Assembly: GCA_029339505.1 (NCBI GenBank)
Contig: JAQISU010000166.1
Location: forward strand, 6,129,001 to 6,193,000
DNA from: Unio delphinus
Lineage: Eukaryota > Mollusca > Bivalvia > Unionida > Unionidae
Length of the DNA stretch: 64,000 bases
Direction of reading: 5' to 3'
In this document: in pieces, positions 11,736-25,574 of the stretch
Layout: every line of letters starts with the position of its first letter
Position numbering within the stretch: position 1 is the stretch's first letter
Notes under the pieces: generated by a model
Database searches by the model: none
What the model was told of the DNA's origin: nothing
What the model saw: only the letters and a program-made list of their open reading frames with translations
Made by a program: the position numbers and the translations under genes

Positions 11736-12757
11736 ATCTATGACTCTAGTACCGTAGTTATTTTTTATAACCATAACATGATATTATACAATTAAGGAAG
11801 GGCCTACAGGTAATTGATCATTTCAATTGTTTAAATTTATTATTTCTATGATAAAATCTACACTGTCAAGTTATAACAATATTGAACTTGTCATGCTTTA
11901 AAAAGTGACCCTTACTTGCACTAAAGAGTATGTATTACCAGTTAAAATGATGGCTACATGTGTCATGGAAATAGTCTAATATTTTGGACATCTTTTCGAA
12001 AGAAACAGCATTTGCTCCTTTGTTGATATTCATGGAAATCAATTGTTTCGATCACAAATTGCTAGATTATTGGTTGAAAATGAGGGAATGACTTTTACAT
12101 TTGCTTTAGATATGAATGTCACAAGATTGATGAAAGTCACATTTCTTTTGTAATATTTCTCCCATGATAGATCCACGATATCAGTGTAATAAATTTGCCA
12201 AAAAGTAAGAGGTGGTCTGATTATCTGATAAAGTTATCTTAAGTACATATTTGCTATAACTTTTGGATTGTATAGAGTCAGTTGATATATATGGCAGCAC
12301 CTTGGAAATGAGTATTGTGTTGTATAATGTGCTGTAGGTATGAATGATATACATGTAATTCATGCACAACACAAATGTGCATGCACAGCAAAATCCATTT
12401 TCCAAGTGATCAAGGCTTTATTGAAATGTTTCACTTGGATATTTTGTATTGTCAGATCACACGGGTTGACTTGTACGGACATGTAAAATGTGTAAGGATG
12501 AAGAGACAAATGAGAGAAAATCTGAAATAGTTTTCTTAACATGTGGAATCAGCTACATTCGCAGACAGTTTTACAGAAAGCAATTTTTTGACATGAATTC
12601 TTCGGCCAACTACTCATGCCTGAGTATGCAGATCACAGGTGAGTGATCTCAGGACCACTTGGCAGTCATAAATATTTTAAAACTGGGGGTCCTTATCTTT
12701 TGCAAATTGGAAATGAAAATGATTTTTGGGAGTCTATAGGAGGGTCATTTGATAGAC
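11736..12757. other. No gene recognised
   Basis: AT-rich non-coding sequence; no exon or element ends seen. Confidence 0.4.
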
Positions 12758-12771
12758 ATAAATGAAATATC

Positions 12772-13013
12772 AAGGGCCCTGAGTGGCTGAGTGGTCTAAA
12801 GTGCTCCCCGTTACGGATCACTGTCATCTCACCTCTGTCTGAATGGGTTCGAGTCTCGGATTCGACCAGTGTGGGTATGTGAGAAAGCTTGCCAGTAGCT
12901 TCTTGTGGGTCGGTGGTTCTTTCCGGGGGTTTTCCCTCCACCAATAATACTGGCTGCCATGTGTAGCCTATTGTGTGCTGAAAAATAGCGTTAAACCCTA
13001 CAAAAACTAACAA
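12772..13013 (+). mobile_element. SINE-A, full-length copy
   Basis: Head AAGGGCCCTGAGTGGCTGAG with A-box TGGCTGAGTGGTCTAAAG and B-box GGGTTCGAGTCTC, as in a Leu/Ser-type tRNA. The 3' domain is as in the other copies. The 14-bp target duplication ATAAATGAAATATC is at 12758-12771 and 13014-13027. This is one of the best-preserved copies. Confidence 0.9.
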
Positions 13014-13429
13014 ATAAATGAAATATCGAGGAAAAAGTAAAAATACTTATTGTGTTTGTTCATTGGCAGAACTGCAAACATTTGCCTTTGACAAAATGTT
13101 TTCTGCATGGCCAGTTATCAGACATATAGCATTTGCAGCACTGCAATTCATCTTAAAGTTTCCATCTTACTTTTAAAGCTATTTTCTACTGCAATGTTGA
13201 TGTTTTTGACAGCCCTCTTGCAGTGTCGAGGCAGCAGAAGTGGTTTCAGATACTGGACATTAGAGTTTGGATCAGTGCTCAGTGAATAATATTCACATAA
13301 ACAGATAGAGCTGGTGACCTTTACAAAATTCTTGACTCAGATTCTACAAGCCCAGAACTCTGATTCCAGGATCCCAAATGGGTCATAATTTTATTATGAA
13401 AAAAAACCATAATCCTGACATATTAAATT

Positions 13430-13600
13430 GACTCGTGTAATCTGAGATCCAGTATGGCTACCATGTTAGCCTTCTTGTAAAGCTTATTATCACATCGTTT
13501 AAACAGAAAGTAATATCGATGTGGGGTTTTCACCAGACATTTTATCATATCTTTGGTCCTAAATGAAAATAGTGCTGCTTACATGCCAACGATTATGCTT
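13430..13600. repeat. Dispersed ATGGCTGCCAT-type repeat, fragment
   Basis: Contains GAGATCCAGTATGGCTACCA, GGGGTTTTCACCAGACA and CCTAAATGAAAATAGTGCTG, phrases shared with 2885-3360 and 41500-41900. Confidence 0.45.
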
Positions 13601-14403
13601 TTGGCATAATCATTATGTTTTTTGTTAACTAAATTATGCCTTATGCGTAAACATATATGGATTATGCTTTTTCAGTATATCAACCTTCCCAAAAATCAAT
13701 TATTTGTTTTCTCGTTTTTATAAACATTCAATTAATTCCACAGACTGTATTTTAGAAAAGATGGTTTCTCCATAACTACAATATAAGAGTGTGATTTTTC
13801 ATGGACTTGCATGCACTTTCCTAACAGTATCATGTTCTATTTATAGCCACTTTTGACCTCATATTCTATTTATAGCAACTGTATGGCTTAGTTTGGAGAG
13901 AACAGACTGGTTTTCTATTTTCAATCTTTATGCACAGATTCTTTGTTCTAATTCATATTTAGTGGAGAACCAGTCTAAAGGTATTTGGTGCTAAAAAGTA
14001 TATTTTATTTTAGTCAGCGTATATGAGAGCAAATATATTTCCTTTCAAATAATTTCACAGATGCATTAGTAAAAGACAAAATAGAGGAAACAAAAAATAG
14101 AATCCTCCAAATATGAAGACATGAGGGCAGCATCACATGATGTCTATTACAGGTAGTGTGGAAAGAAAAATGGCGTTAAACACTACAACAACTATCACTG
14201 TATCAGCTCTTTCCTAAGAACTATATCTACTTGCCTTCGATATATAGTAAGATTGGGAAGAGAAACAAATACTTAATTGTGCCTGAAGTTTCCATAAAAA
14301 GTAAGAAACATTAAATGCAGTTAATTTTTTTGAAGGAATGTATGTAATTGATATTAAGTTACCTTTGTTACTGAGTCTGTATTTTATATTTCATGTACAT
14401 TAT
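13601..14403. other. No gene; SINE tail scrap at 14166-14193
   Basis: Mostly AT-rich sequence. AAAATGGCGTTAAACACTAC at about 14168 is a 3' scrap of SINE-A without the rest of the element. Confidence 0.5.
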
Positions 14404-15650
14404 TTAACAGGCACTTAACATCAGCACAGACAAAGAGGAACACTCAAGATGTGTCAGTTCTTGTTCAAACTTGTTTCATTTCTTGAAAAAGCAGTGACCA
14501 AATCTGAAGAACTTTTTACTGGGTTTCACGTTCAACGTAATATCCCTCTATCTGCAGCCAATCATGCAGGTGCCCATTTCAAGGCTATGATCATGTATCT
14601 GTCAAATTCAGCATATGACATCATTAAAAAAAATATTGATGCGTATGAACAAAGACAACACATATTGTTAAAGAACTGGCAGCAGCTTCTACAGAAAGCA
14701 AAAACAGCTAGATTCATCTGCAACTGGTTGCATTTGTCATCGATTCCGCTTGACTTGTGAATGGGCTTGCAATGAGCTTATTGTTAATGTTGAATCGTTC
14801 TTTCATGACATTTATTACTACATGAAAAAGAGCACCAATAGGATGCATGCATTCATACATTGCCAAGAAAAAACAGGTGTTGATATCACTAAGGTGTGCA
14901 AGCATGGCAGTACTACTACTAGGTGGCTATCTCTTGGAAAAACGATAAGATGGGTACTCAAGCAGTGCAAAAAGAAGTCTGCCAGTAAAAATGTCAAAAC
15001 AAAATCAAAGTATGGAAGCTGGCCACTCTAGGAAGCAGAGAGTTCTAGAAATTTTAAAGTCCAGGACTTTTAAGTTGAACCTCCTCTTCTCATCATCATT
15101 CCCTTTTTTGATAGGGTAAATCTTGAGCTGCAATCAGAAGAACCAATAATACACAGACTGCTCAGATAAAAGAACTTATCAAGTAGATTATGGCATGTCT
15201 GTGTAACCTTCTGCCATGAACATGAAGGATACAGAATCTGTTGACTTTGGATTGGATACAACATCAAGAATGATGAAGAAATAATGATTGGTCAGGCATC
15301 TTATGATTGGTCAGGCAGCTTGGAGCTAAATGCAGGAATAGAATCTTCTCAAAGAAAAGGCTGTCTCATTATTTACCTCTATAAAAACTTTCTTGACAAC
15401 AGCATGTAACTATCTAATTAAGCATGGAAATATTTGAGAACCTCATCTTAAAAATTTGGTCGTGGCAGATATAACAAAGAGGCCATTTATCAGCTTTGCA
15501 ATGCTGGATTTCTTTGAAGCAGTTTAAAGCAATCATGCCTGCAGAAGCTTAACTGGATCAGCATCAGATGCAGTTTTTTCAATACTAGGTTGAAGAACTA
15601 CTTACTGGAATGTTGGAGACTAATTTAGCAGCTGCCATGGACCAAAGTTC
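14404..15650 (+). pseudogene. Decayed hAT-like transposase
   Basis: Broken frames carry recognisable hAT-type transposase pieces in order. At about 14449-14620: VTKSEELFTGF and NIPLSAANHAGAHFKAM (the leading part of the RNase H-like region in this lineage). At about 14770-14990: NVESFFHDIYYYMKKS, RMHAFIHCQE and TTTRWLSLGKTI, equivalent to the conserved lineage motif with an invariant RWLSL. Frameshifts and stops separate the pieces, and the middle part with the catalytic Asp was not found. The 15100-15650 stretch is less clear. No terminal inverted repeats were found. Confidence 0.6.
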
Positions 15651-15654
15651 GATG

Positions 15655-16235
15655 ATTGATTGCAATTGCTGTAAATCAGAGTTTCTGAAAGACATATTTG
15701 CTTTTTGCTGTAAATCAAGCTTTCTGAAAGACATGTTTGATATTGCTGTAAATCAGTCATTTTGAAAGACATTCGCTATAGCTGTAAATCAAGTCTTTTG
15801 AAAGACATATTTGCTATTCCTATAAATCCAAGTGTGGAATAAAGTGGATTCATGACTCTTAGCTTGCTTGCCAGGAGTTGTCTGTCTAGGCGTAGAATGA
15901 AGTGGATCAGTGAGTCTTGGCTTGTGATGATATTCAAGTGGATTAATGACTTGAGGCTAGTAATACAGATGTTAAATTGGATCAACGACTCTGGGCTTGT
16001 GGTGATATTGTTAAAGTGGATCATTGACTTTAGGCTTGTACTAATGTTAAATTGGATTAAGAATTCTGGGTTTGTAATGATGTTGTTAAAGTGGACCAAT
16101 GACTCTTGTAATGGTGTTGTTTAATTGGATCATTGACTTTTGACTTGTGAAGATGTTAAATTGGATCAGTGAATTGAGGCATGTAATGATTTTGTTTAAT
16201 TGGATCATTGACTTTTGGCTTGTGAAGATGTAGAT
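15655..16235. repeat. Two adjoining degenerate minisatellites
   Basis: At 15655-15830, about four copies of a unit of roughly 45 bp with core GCTGTAAATCA and TTTCTGAAAGACATATTTGC. At 15840-16235, about eight imperfect copies containing AAATTGGATCA.TGACTTT.GGCTTGT. Both give meaningless open frames. Confidence 0.75.
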
Positions 16236-17454
16236 CACTCATGAAATACCATAGTTCTCCTTTTTATATTTTTGGGGGATATATTTACATAACTAATCTT
16301 ACAAACAGTCCAAAATCACTTGAAAATGTATATGTTGGTGTGCATATTTTGTTCTAGACTTGGTTGAATATAATTTATACACAAGTATTATGGTAATAAG
16401 TTTGAAAAATATGAGAAAATGTAGTTACTAATTTCCTGAAAATAATAGCTTGTTAAGGTCGATAAGTGACATTGTTCTGAAGAGAAACTTTGGTTCATCC
16501 AAACAGGTAAAAGTTCATTTTGGGTCACAGTGACGAGAACATTTTACTCGTGCTTGCAGTGATTGGTGAAGCAGGTTTATACATGTTCATATTCAATAAG
16601 GAAATCCCTTCACAGGCAGCCACATGGTGACAGGAGTGTAGCAGATTATTGCCCATGGCATGTTTATGACATGCTAGTGTGCAAGTCAGTACCAGGCAGG
16701 AAATGCAACATTTTAAGTGGAGAAGTGCATATAGGGGATCACGGGCCAGGATTTACACGTTAAATCCTCCAACAACCAATGCTCAGTGACCAATGCTACA
16801 AGGTCAACTTTCTCCAGGGCAAGGGCCAGATAATTAATTTTTAAAGCCACACTCAGAGTGCCAGGTCATTGTCCAAATCCAGCATACGAGCCATGGTTTA
16901 CCAACCGTTGCTTTTGGGATTAAAGATGGCAGGGGAAATGTGGAGTTGTTAGTTAACAAATTAAGGAATTCTTTAATTTCAGTTAAAAGGTCTTGTCAGT
17001 CAGTATAAAATTTTAAATATGAAGCTAGAACAAAGTCATAAAGAATCAGTTCGCAAGGCATGTAATTATGCAGTCATGTCAGTTCAGTTTGTTATGATAT
17101 TAAAATTAATCCAGTTTAAAGTGTTCAGTTAGTTCATTCTTGTCAAAATATTGTTCATTGTTCTGAAATTTTTACTGTCTAGTGATAATCAACCATCCTG
17201 TGTTTAGAAGCACCTTTCAGCACCATTTATAGTACTTTTGTAAACTTGTATTAGGTACGTACATGTAGAGCCATACATGTTCAACACATCCTACACATTA
17301 ATTAGAATCTGACAGTCTTATCTTGTTTTACACACCTAGAAGGAAATACAGTTATAAATCTTTGTTGCACTGAAGAAAAGGGAGGCAATGTCATTGTTTT
17401 ACATTTTCACCACATTGTCAACATATATGTATTTTTGCCATTATCTTGAGACAT
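16236..17454. other. No gene recognised
   Basis: The stretch 16560-16920 is richer in GC than its surroundings and holds a 66-codon open frame (16563-16763) with no recognisable motif. The rest is AT-rich. Confidence 0.4.
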
Positions 17455-20400
17455 CCCCACATTTCTAATGTATATTTAATAAGCCCCATCCCTACATTTC
17501 TAATGTATATTTAATAAGCTATTTAATAAGCCCCATCCCCACATTTCTAATGTATATTTAATAAGCCCCATCCCCACATTTCTAATGTATATTTAATAAG
17601 CCTCATCCCCACATTTCTAATGTATATTTAATAAGCCCCATTCCCACATTTCTATTTTATATTTTAAAAAAAACCATCCCCACATTTCTATTGTATATTT
17701 AATAAGTCCAATCCCCACATTTCTAATGTATATTGAAAAGGCCCCATCCCCACATTTCTAATGTATATTGAAAAAGCCCCATCCACACATTTCTAATGTA
17801 CATGTACATGTATATTGAAAAAGCCCCATCCCCACATTTCTAATGTACATGTACATGTATATTGAAAAAGCCCCATCCCCACATTTCTAATGTATATTTA
17901 ATAAGCTATTTAATAAGCCCCATCCCCACATTTTTAATGTATATTTAATAAGCCCCATCCCCACATTTCTAATGTATATTTAATAAGCCCCATCCCCACA
18001 TTTCTAATGTATATTTAATAAGCTATTTAATAAGCCCCATCCCTACATTTCTAATGTATATTGAAAAAGCTCCATCCCCACATTTCTATTGTATATTTAA
18101 TAAGCCCCATCCCCACATTTCTAATGTATATTTAATAAGCCCCATCCCCACATTTCTAATGTATATTTAATAAGCTATTTAATAAGCCCCATCCCCACAT
18201 TTCTAATGTATATTGAAAAAGCTCCATCCCCACATTTCTATTGTATATTTAATAAGCCCCATCCCCACATTTCTATTGTATATTTAATAAGCTATTTAAT
18301 AAGCCCCATCCCTACATTTCTAATGTATATTGAAAAAGCTCCATCCCCACATTTCTATTGTACATGTACATGTATATTGAAAAAGCCCCATCCCCACATT
18401 TCTAATGTATATTTATTAAGCCCCATCCCTACATTTCTATTGTATATTTAATAAGCCCCATCCCTACATTTCTAATGTATATTTAATAAGCTATTTAATA
18501 AGCCCCATCCCTACATTTCTAATGTATATTTAATAAGCCCCATCCCTACATTTCTAATGTATATTTAATAAGCCCCATCCCTACATTTCTAATGTATATT
18601 GAAAAAGCTCCATCCCCACATTTCTATTGTATATTTAATAAGCCCCATCCCTACATTTCTAATGTATATTTAATAAGCCCCATCCCCACATTTCTAATGT
18701 ATATTTAGTAAGCTATTTAATAAGCCCCATCCCCACATTTCTAATGTATATTTAATAAGCCCCATCCCCACATTTCTATTGTATATTTAATAAGCCCCAT
18801 CCCTACATTTCTAATGTATATTTAATAAGCTATTTAATAAGCCCCATCCCTACATTTCTAATGTATATTTAATAAGCCCCATCCCCACATTTCTAATGTA
18901 TATTTAATAAGCCCCATCCCTACATTTCTAATGTATATTTAATAAGCCCCATCCCTACATTTCTAATGTATATTTAATAAGCTATTTAATAAGCCCCATC
19001 CCTACATTTCTAATGTATATTTAATAAGCCCCATCCCTACATTTCTAATGTATATTTAATAAGCCCCATCCCTACATTTCTAATGTATATTTAATAAGCC
19101 CCATCCCTACATTTCTAATGTATATTTAATAAGCTATTTAATAAGCCGCATCCCTACATTTCTAATGTATATTTAATAAGCCCCATCCCCACATTTCTAA
19201 TGTATATTTAATAAGCCGCATCCCTACATTTCTAATGTATATTTAAAAAGCCCCATCCCTACATTTCTAATGTATATTTAATAAGCCCCATCCCCACATT
19301 TCTAATGTATATTTAAAAAGCCCCATCCCCACATTTCTAATGTATATTTAATAAGCTATTTAATAAGCCCCATCCCTACATTTCTAATGTATATTTAATA
19401 AGCTCCATCCCTACATTTCTAATGTATATTTAAAAAGCCCCATCCCTACATTTCTAATGTATATTTAAAAAGCCGCATCCCTACATTTCTAATGTATATT
19501 TAAAAAGCCCCATCCCCACATTTCTAATGTATATTTAATAAGCTATTTAATAAGCCCCATCCCTACATTTCTAATGTATATTTAATAAGCTCCATCCCTA
19601 CATTTCTAATGTATATTTAGTAAGCTATTTAATAAGCCCCATCCCTACATTTCTAATGTATATTTAATAAGCCCCATCTCCACATTTCTAATGTATATTT
19701 AATAAGCCCCATCCCCACATTTCTATTGTATATTTAATAAGCCCCATCCCCACATTTCTACTGTATATTTAATAAGCTATTTAATAAGCCCCATCCCTAC
19801 ATTTCTAATGTATATTGAAAAAGCTCCATCCCCACATTTCTAATGTATATTTAATAAGCCCCATCCCCACATTTCTAATGTATATTTAATAAGCCCCATC
19901 CCCACATTTCTAATGTATATTTAATAAGCCCCATCCCCACATTTCTAATGTATATTTAATAAGCCCCATTCCCACATTTCTAATGTATATTTAATAAGCC
20001 CCATCCCCACATTTCTATTTTATATTTAAAAAAACCCCATCCCCACATTTCTATTGTATATTTAATAAGTCCCATCCCCACATTTCTAATGTATATTGAA
20101 AAAGCCCCATCCCCACATTTCTAATGTATATTGAAAAAGCCCCATCCCCACATTTCTAATGTACATGTACATGTTTATTGAAAAAGCCCCATCCCCACAT
20201 TTCTAATGTATATTTAATAAGCCCCATCCCTACATTTCTAATGTATATTTAATAAGCTATTTAATAAGCCCCATCCCCACATTTCTAATGTATATTTAAT
20301 AAGCCCCATCCCCACATTTCTAATGTATATTTAATAAGCCCCATCCCCACATTTCTAATGTATATTTAATAAGCCCCATCCCCACATTTCTAATGTATAT

Positions 20401-23400
20401 TTAATAAGCCCCATCCCTACATTTCTAATGTATATTTAATAAGCCCCATCCCCACATTTCTATTTTATATTTAAAAAAACCCATCCCTACATTTCTAATG
20501 TATATTGAAAAAGCTCCAACCCTACATTTCTAATGTATATTTATTAAGCCCCATCCCTACATTTCTACTGTATATTTAATAAGCTATTTAATAAGCCCCA
20601 TCCCCACATTTCTATTGTATATTGAAAAAGCTCCATCCCCACATTTCTAATGTATATTTAATAAGCTCCATCCCCACATTTCTAATGTATATTTAATAAG
20701 CCCCATCCCCACATTTCTAATGTATATTTAATAAGCCCCATCCCCACATTTCTATTGTATATTTAATAAGCTATTTAATAAGCCCCATCCCCACATTTCT
20801 AATGTATATTTAATAAGCCCCATCCCCACATTTCTAATGTATATTTATTAAGCCCCATCCCTACATTTCTAATGTATATTTATTAAGCCCCATCCCCACA
20901 TTTCTAATGTATATTTAATAAGCCCCATCCCCACATTTCTAATGTATATTTATTAAGCTATTTAATAAGCCCCATCCCTACATTTCTAATGTATATTTAA
21001 TAAGCCCCATCCCTACATTTCTAATGTATATTTAATAAGCTATTTAATAAGCCCCATCCCTACATTTCTAATGTATATTGAAAAAGCTCCATCCCCACAT
21101 TTCTATTGTATATTTAATAAGCCCCATCCCTACATTTCTATTGTATATTTAATAAGCTATTTAATAAGCCCCATCCCCACATTTCTAATGTATATTTAAT
21201 AAGCCCCATCCCTACATTTCTAATGTATATTTAATAAGCCCCATCCCCACATTTCTAATGTATATTTAATAAGCTATTTATTAAGCCCCATCCCTACATT
21301 TCTAATGTATATTTAATAAGCCCCATCCCCACATTTCTATTGTATATTTAATAAGCTATTTAATAAGCCCCATCCCTACATTTCTAATGTATATTTAATA
21401 AGCCCCATCCCTACATTTCTAATGTATATTTAATAAGCCCCATCCCTACATTTCTAATGTATATTTATTAAGCCCCATCCCCACATTTCTAATGTATATT
21501 TAATAAGCTCCATCCCTACATTTCTACTGTATATTTAATAAGCCCCATCCCTACATTTCTAATGTATATTTAATAAGCTATTTAATAAGCCCCATCCCTA
21601 CATTTCTAATGTATATTTAATAAGCTCCATCCCCACATTTCTAATGTATATTTAATAAGCCCCATCCCTACATTTCTAATGTATATTTAATAAGCCCCAT
21701 CCCTACATTTCTAATGTATATTTAATAAGCTATTTAATAAGCCCCATCCCTACATTTCTAATGTATATTTAATAAGCCCCATCCCCACATTTCTAATGTA
21801 TATTTAATAAGCCCCATCCCTACATTTCTAATGTATATTTAATAAGCTATTTAATAAGCCCCATCCCTACATTTCTAATGTATATTGAAAAAGCTCCATC
21901 CCCACATTTCTAATGTATATTTAATAAGCCCCATCCCTACATTTCTAATGTATATTTAATAAGCCCCATCCCCACATTTCTAATGTATATTTAATAAGCC
22001 CCATCCCTACATTTCTAATGTATATTTAATAAGCTATTTAATAAGCCGCATCCCTACATTTCTAATGTATATTTAATAAGCCCCATCCCTACATTTCTAA
22101 TGTATATTTAATAAGCCCCATCCCCACATTTCTAATGTATATTTAATAAGCTATTTAATAAGCCCCATCCCTACATTTCTAATGTATATTTAATAAGCCC
22201 CATCCCTACATTTCTAATGTATATTTAATAAGCTATTTAATAAGCCCCATCCCTACATTTCTAATGTATATTGAAAAAGCTCCATCCCCACATTTCTATT
22301 GTATATTTAATAAGCTCCATCCCCACATTTCTAATGTATATTTAATAAGCCCCATCCCCACATTTCTAATGTATATTTAATAAGCCCCATCCCCACATTT
22401 CTAATGTATATTTAATAAGCCCCATACCCACATTTCTAATGTATATTTAATAAGCCCCATCCCCACATTTCTATTTTATATTTAAAAAAACCCCATCCCC
22501 ACATTTCTATTGTATATTTAATAAGTCCCATCCCCACATTTCTAATGTATATTGAAAAAGCCCCATCCCCACATTTCTAATGTATATTGAAAAAGCCCCA
22601 TCCCCACATTTCTAATGTACATGTACATGTATATTGAAAAAGCCCCATCCCCACATTTCTAATGTATATTTAATAAGCTCCATCCCCACATTTCTAATGT
22701 ATATTTAATAAGCCCCATCCCCACATTTCTATTTTATATTTAAAAAAACCCATCCCCACATTTCTAATGTATATTTAATAAATCCCATCCCCACATTTCT
22801 AATGTATATTTAATAAGCCCCATCCCCACATTTCTAATGTATATTTAATAAGCCCCATCCCCACATTTCTAATGTATATTTAATAAGCCCCATCCCCACA
22901 TTTCTAATGTATATTTAATAAGCTCCATCCCCACATTTCTAATGTATATTTAATAAGCCCCATCCCCACATTTCTATTTTATATTTAAAAAAACCCATCC
23001 CCACATTTCTAATGTATATTTAATAAATCCCATCCCCACATTTCTAATGTATATTGAAAAAGCCCCATCCCCACATTTCTAATGTATATTGAAAAAGCCC
23101 CATCCCCACATTTCTAATGTACATGTACATGTATATTGAAAAAGCCCCATCCCCACATTTCTGTTGTATATTTAATAAGCTCCATCCCCACATTTCTAAT
23201 GTATATTTAATAAGCCCCATTCCCACATTTCTAATGCATATTTAATAATCCCCATCCCTACTTTTCTGTTGTATATTTAAAAAGCCCCATCCCCACATTT
23301 CTAATGTATATTGAAAAAGCCCCATCCCCACATTTCTCATGTACATTTAAAAAGCCCCATCCCCACATTTCTCATGTATATTGAAAAAGCCCCATACTCA

Positions 23401-23535
23401 CATTTCTAATGTATATTTAATAAGCCCCATCCTCACATTTCTAATATATATTTAAAAAGCCCCATTCCCACATTTCAATTGTATGTTTAAAAAGCCCCCT
23501 CCCCACATTTCTAATGTATATTTAATAAACCTATT
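17455..23535. repeat. 35-bp satellite array, about 6 kb
   Basis: Roughly 165 copies (estimated from length) of an AT-rich unit made of ACATTTCTAATGTATATTTA and ATAAGCCCCATCCCC or ..CCCT. A common variant carries an extra 10 bp (AAGCTATTTAATAAG). Other variants are TATTGAAAAAG, TCTATTTTATATTT and GTACATGTACATGTATATTG. The variant string TCTATTTTATAT to GTACATGTACATGT recurs in the same order at about 17650, 20014 and 22470 and, shortened, near 22970. So the array has higher-order structure with a period near 2.4 kb. The unit is not a multiple of three and has no coding role. Confidence 0.97.
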
Positions 23536-24361
23536 GTTTTTACAAGCCTCTTCTGCAAATTTCTACCCATTGTTTTCACGTGACATTACAAAACGTGTGT
23601 ACTTCCATATCCGCCATTTTGAGTGTTAGCCCCATAACCGGCACCTAATTGCATTGTTGTTCACGTTTCATTTTCTGTGAAAGAATATAATACATCACAT
23701 TCTTGTGCATCTCAACTGCATGAGATCGAATGCGTGACTTTTCTACTTGTTTTCTTCAAGTAAATATTTAAATATCAATAATCTTTTGTTATTCTTTCAC
23801 AAACAAATTGATTGATAATAAGCAAATGGATACACAACAAGTAGAAACATGTAATGATTTTCAATTTCCATGGGCTTAAATCAGTCATTTTTGTTACTGT
23901 TCAAATTAAAAAGCTATTAATATATAATTTCATATTTCTAAAAGCATTTCAGGAATACATCGTTTTAACATTCGACACAAAATCATGTTCTGAAGGACAC
24001 GAGTTTCGTTTGAATACACTAAAGATGAAACTTCTTTGAACGTTAATATAGTTTTCATTCAGAATCATCCTATGTTCATATTCTCCACCACAAATACAAT
24101 ATTTAACCGTACTAATTAAATTGGTTTGTCAAATGGCTTTGGCACAAAGACATGTTGTGAAAAGTATTTGTACATAAAAGTTCTAGCATAAAATATATGT
24201 TATGAAATTTTAATTTGACTAATATTATATCCCAAAAATCATTATCCGGAAATACTCTTTCAAGATAACAAGCTTATGGATATGATACAAATCACTTTTA
24301 AAAAATGTCAGTATTGTATGTTTGTATAAAAAAATAAGTTCATTTCTATCTGATAGCAATA
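23536..24361. other. Non-repeat sequence following the satellite
   Basis: No gene supported. Near 23605 it has CATATCCGCCATTTTGAGTG, which looks like part of a dispersed repeat. An apparent 61-codon frame (23854-24039) has no recognisable motif. Confidence 0.4.
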
Positions 24362-24363
24362 TA

Positions 24364-25248
24364 CAGTGGAGCCTAGTTAATCTGGACTTCGTTTATCCGG
24401 AAATCTCGCTAGCCGGACATAATTCAATGGGAACGGAATTTCTGAACGTTTATTTGCTCCGTTAATCAAGAAATCCGTGTTCCAGATCCAGAAATGAAAA
24501 TCAGGGACCAAAGTTTAAAATTACATTAAAATGTGTCTCGATAATCTGGAAATAATCTGTCCAAGAATAAGAAATTTTTTAAAATTGTATATTTGAAAAT
24601 ACAGTCAGTAGAATAATACATGTACATAAAACGCAAAAGTGAAGTCCTTGAGAAACCATGGTCGCTATCAATAATTAAGTAGCATGATCATATTGTAACC
24701 AGCAATTGTATAAACAATTTCTATTTTAGCTAGTCACTGACGGTGGTGTTAATAATTAAATAAACACACTAGAATCAAATAGTCCACGCTTTTTGACATA
24801 ACATATGGTAAATAAATTAAAAGTGTCAGTAAGCCTCTTTGATTACCAATAGTATGTAACAATCACAGTTTATTAATGGCGGTACAAATACAGTTGACAG
24901 ATTTAAGCTGTGGATAGCATAGGGATTCATTTCTGAAGAAAATGGGGATGTCAGTCATTAGCAACTGTAACAGCTGTAAAGTACGACTTATAAAAATGAC
25001 TGCATGTTATTAGTTTACCATAATGCATTTAACTGAAAGATAACAGTTTGTATTCGTTGTACTTTTTACATATATTATGGCGACACCATCAAGCAAGTTT
25101 ACATTTAAAGCCAGCATATACATGTACATATATACAGTGTAATGAAATCGTAAAATAAAAAAAGTGCATGATTCAATTATCCGGAAAACTCGTTATTCCG
25201 GATATATTCACTGGGAACAAATGTTTCCTGATTAACGAGGCTCCACTG
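24364..25248. mobile_element. Pogo/Tigger-like MITE
   Basis: An 885-bp element with terminal inverted repeats: left CAGTGGAGCCTAGTTAATC, right (other strand) CAGTGGAGCCTCGTTAATC, 18 of 19 identical. TA target-site dinucleotides flank it (24362-24363 and 25249-25250). Subterminal TATCCGGA, GCTAGCCGGA and ATCCGGA words recur in both arms. CAGTGGAACCTCGATAA-type ends with TA duplication are typical of pogo/Tigger elements of the Tc1/mariner superfamily. There is no transposase frame, so the copy is non-autonomous. Confidence 0.8.
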
Positions 25249-25394
25249 TACACAGTTATGTTTCAACTTCACTATTCTGTCTTTCGATACAAGCAAGGGA
25301 ACTTGCAGCTTTATTTTTATTTTTGTGCTATTGGGCACATAATTTCAAGTATAATCTATGTATCATGTCGAAGAAGTAAATATCCTTATCACTA

Positions 25395-25465
25395 GTCAAA
25401 TCAGATTATTATCTTGAATATTCATGATAGTCAAATCAGATTATTATCTTGAATATACATGATGA
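25395..25465. repeat. Two-copy tandem duplication
   Basis: AGTCAAATCAGATTATTATC and TTGAATATTCATGAT occur twice in a row with one substitution. Confidence 0.85.
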
Positions 25466-25574
25466 CTAATGTTGACAAAGGTTTATTAGGGACTCGAAAT
25501 GGTGGCAGAAGGTGTGCGCATATTGCATTGTTTGCATTTGCATACATGATCATGACATCTGTGAAAACAACCCA

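Noticed and set aside
16563..16763. 66-codon open frame in a GC-richer patch
   Set aside because: No recognisable motif, splice sites or neighbours; it could be an unidentified repeat.
17455..23535. CRISPR-like regular repeats
   Set aside because: Units are contiguous tandem copies without unique spacers, in a eukaryotic context.
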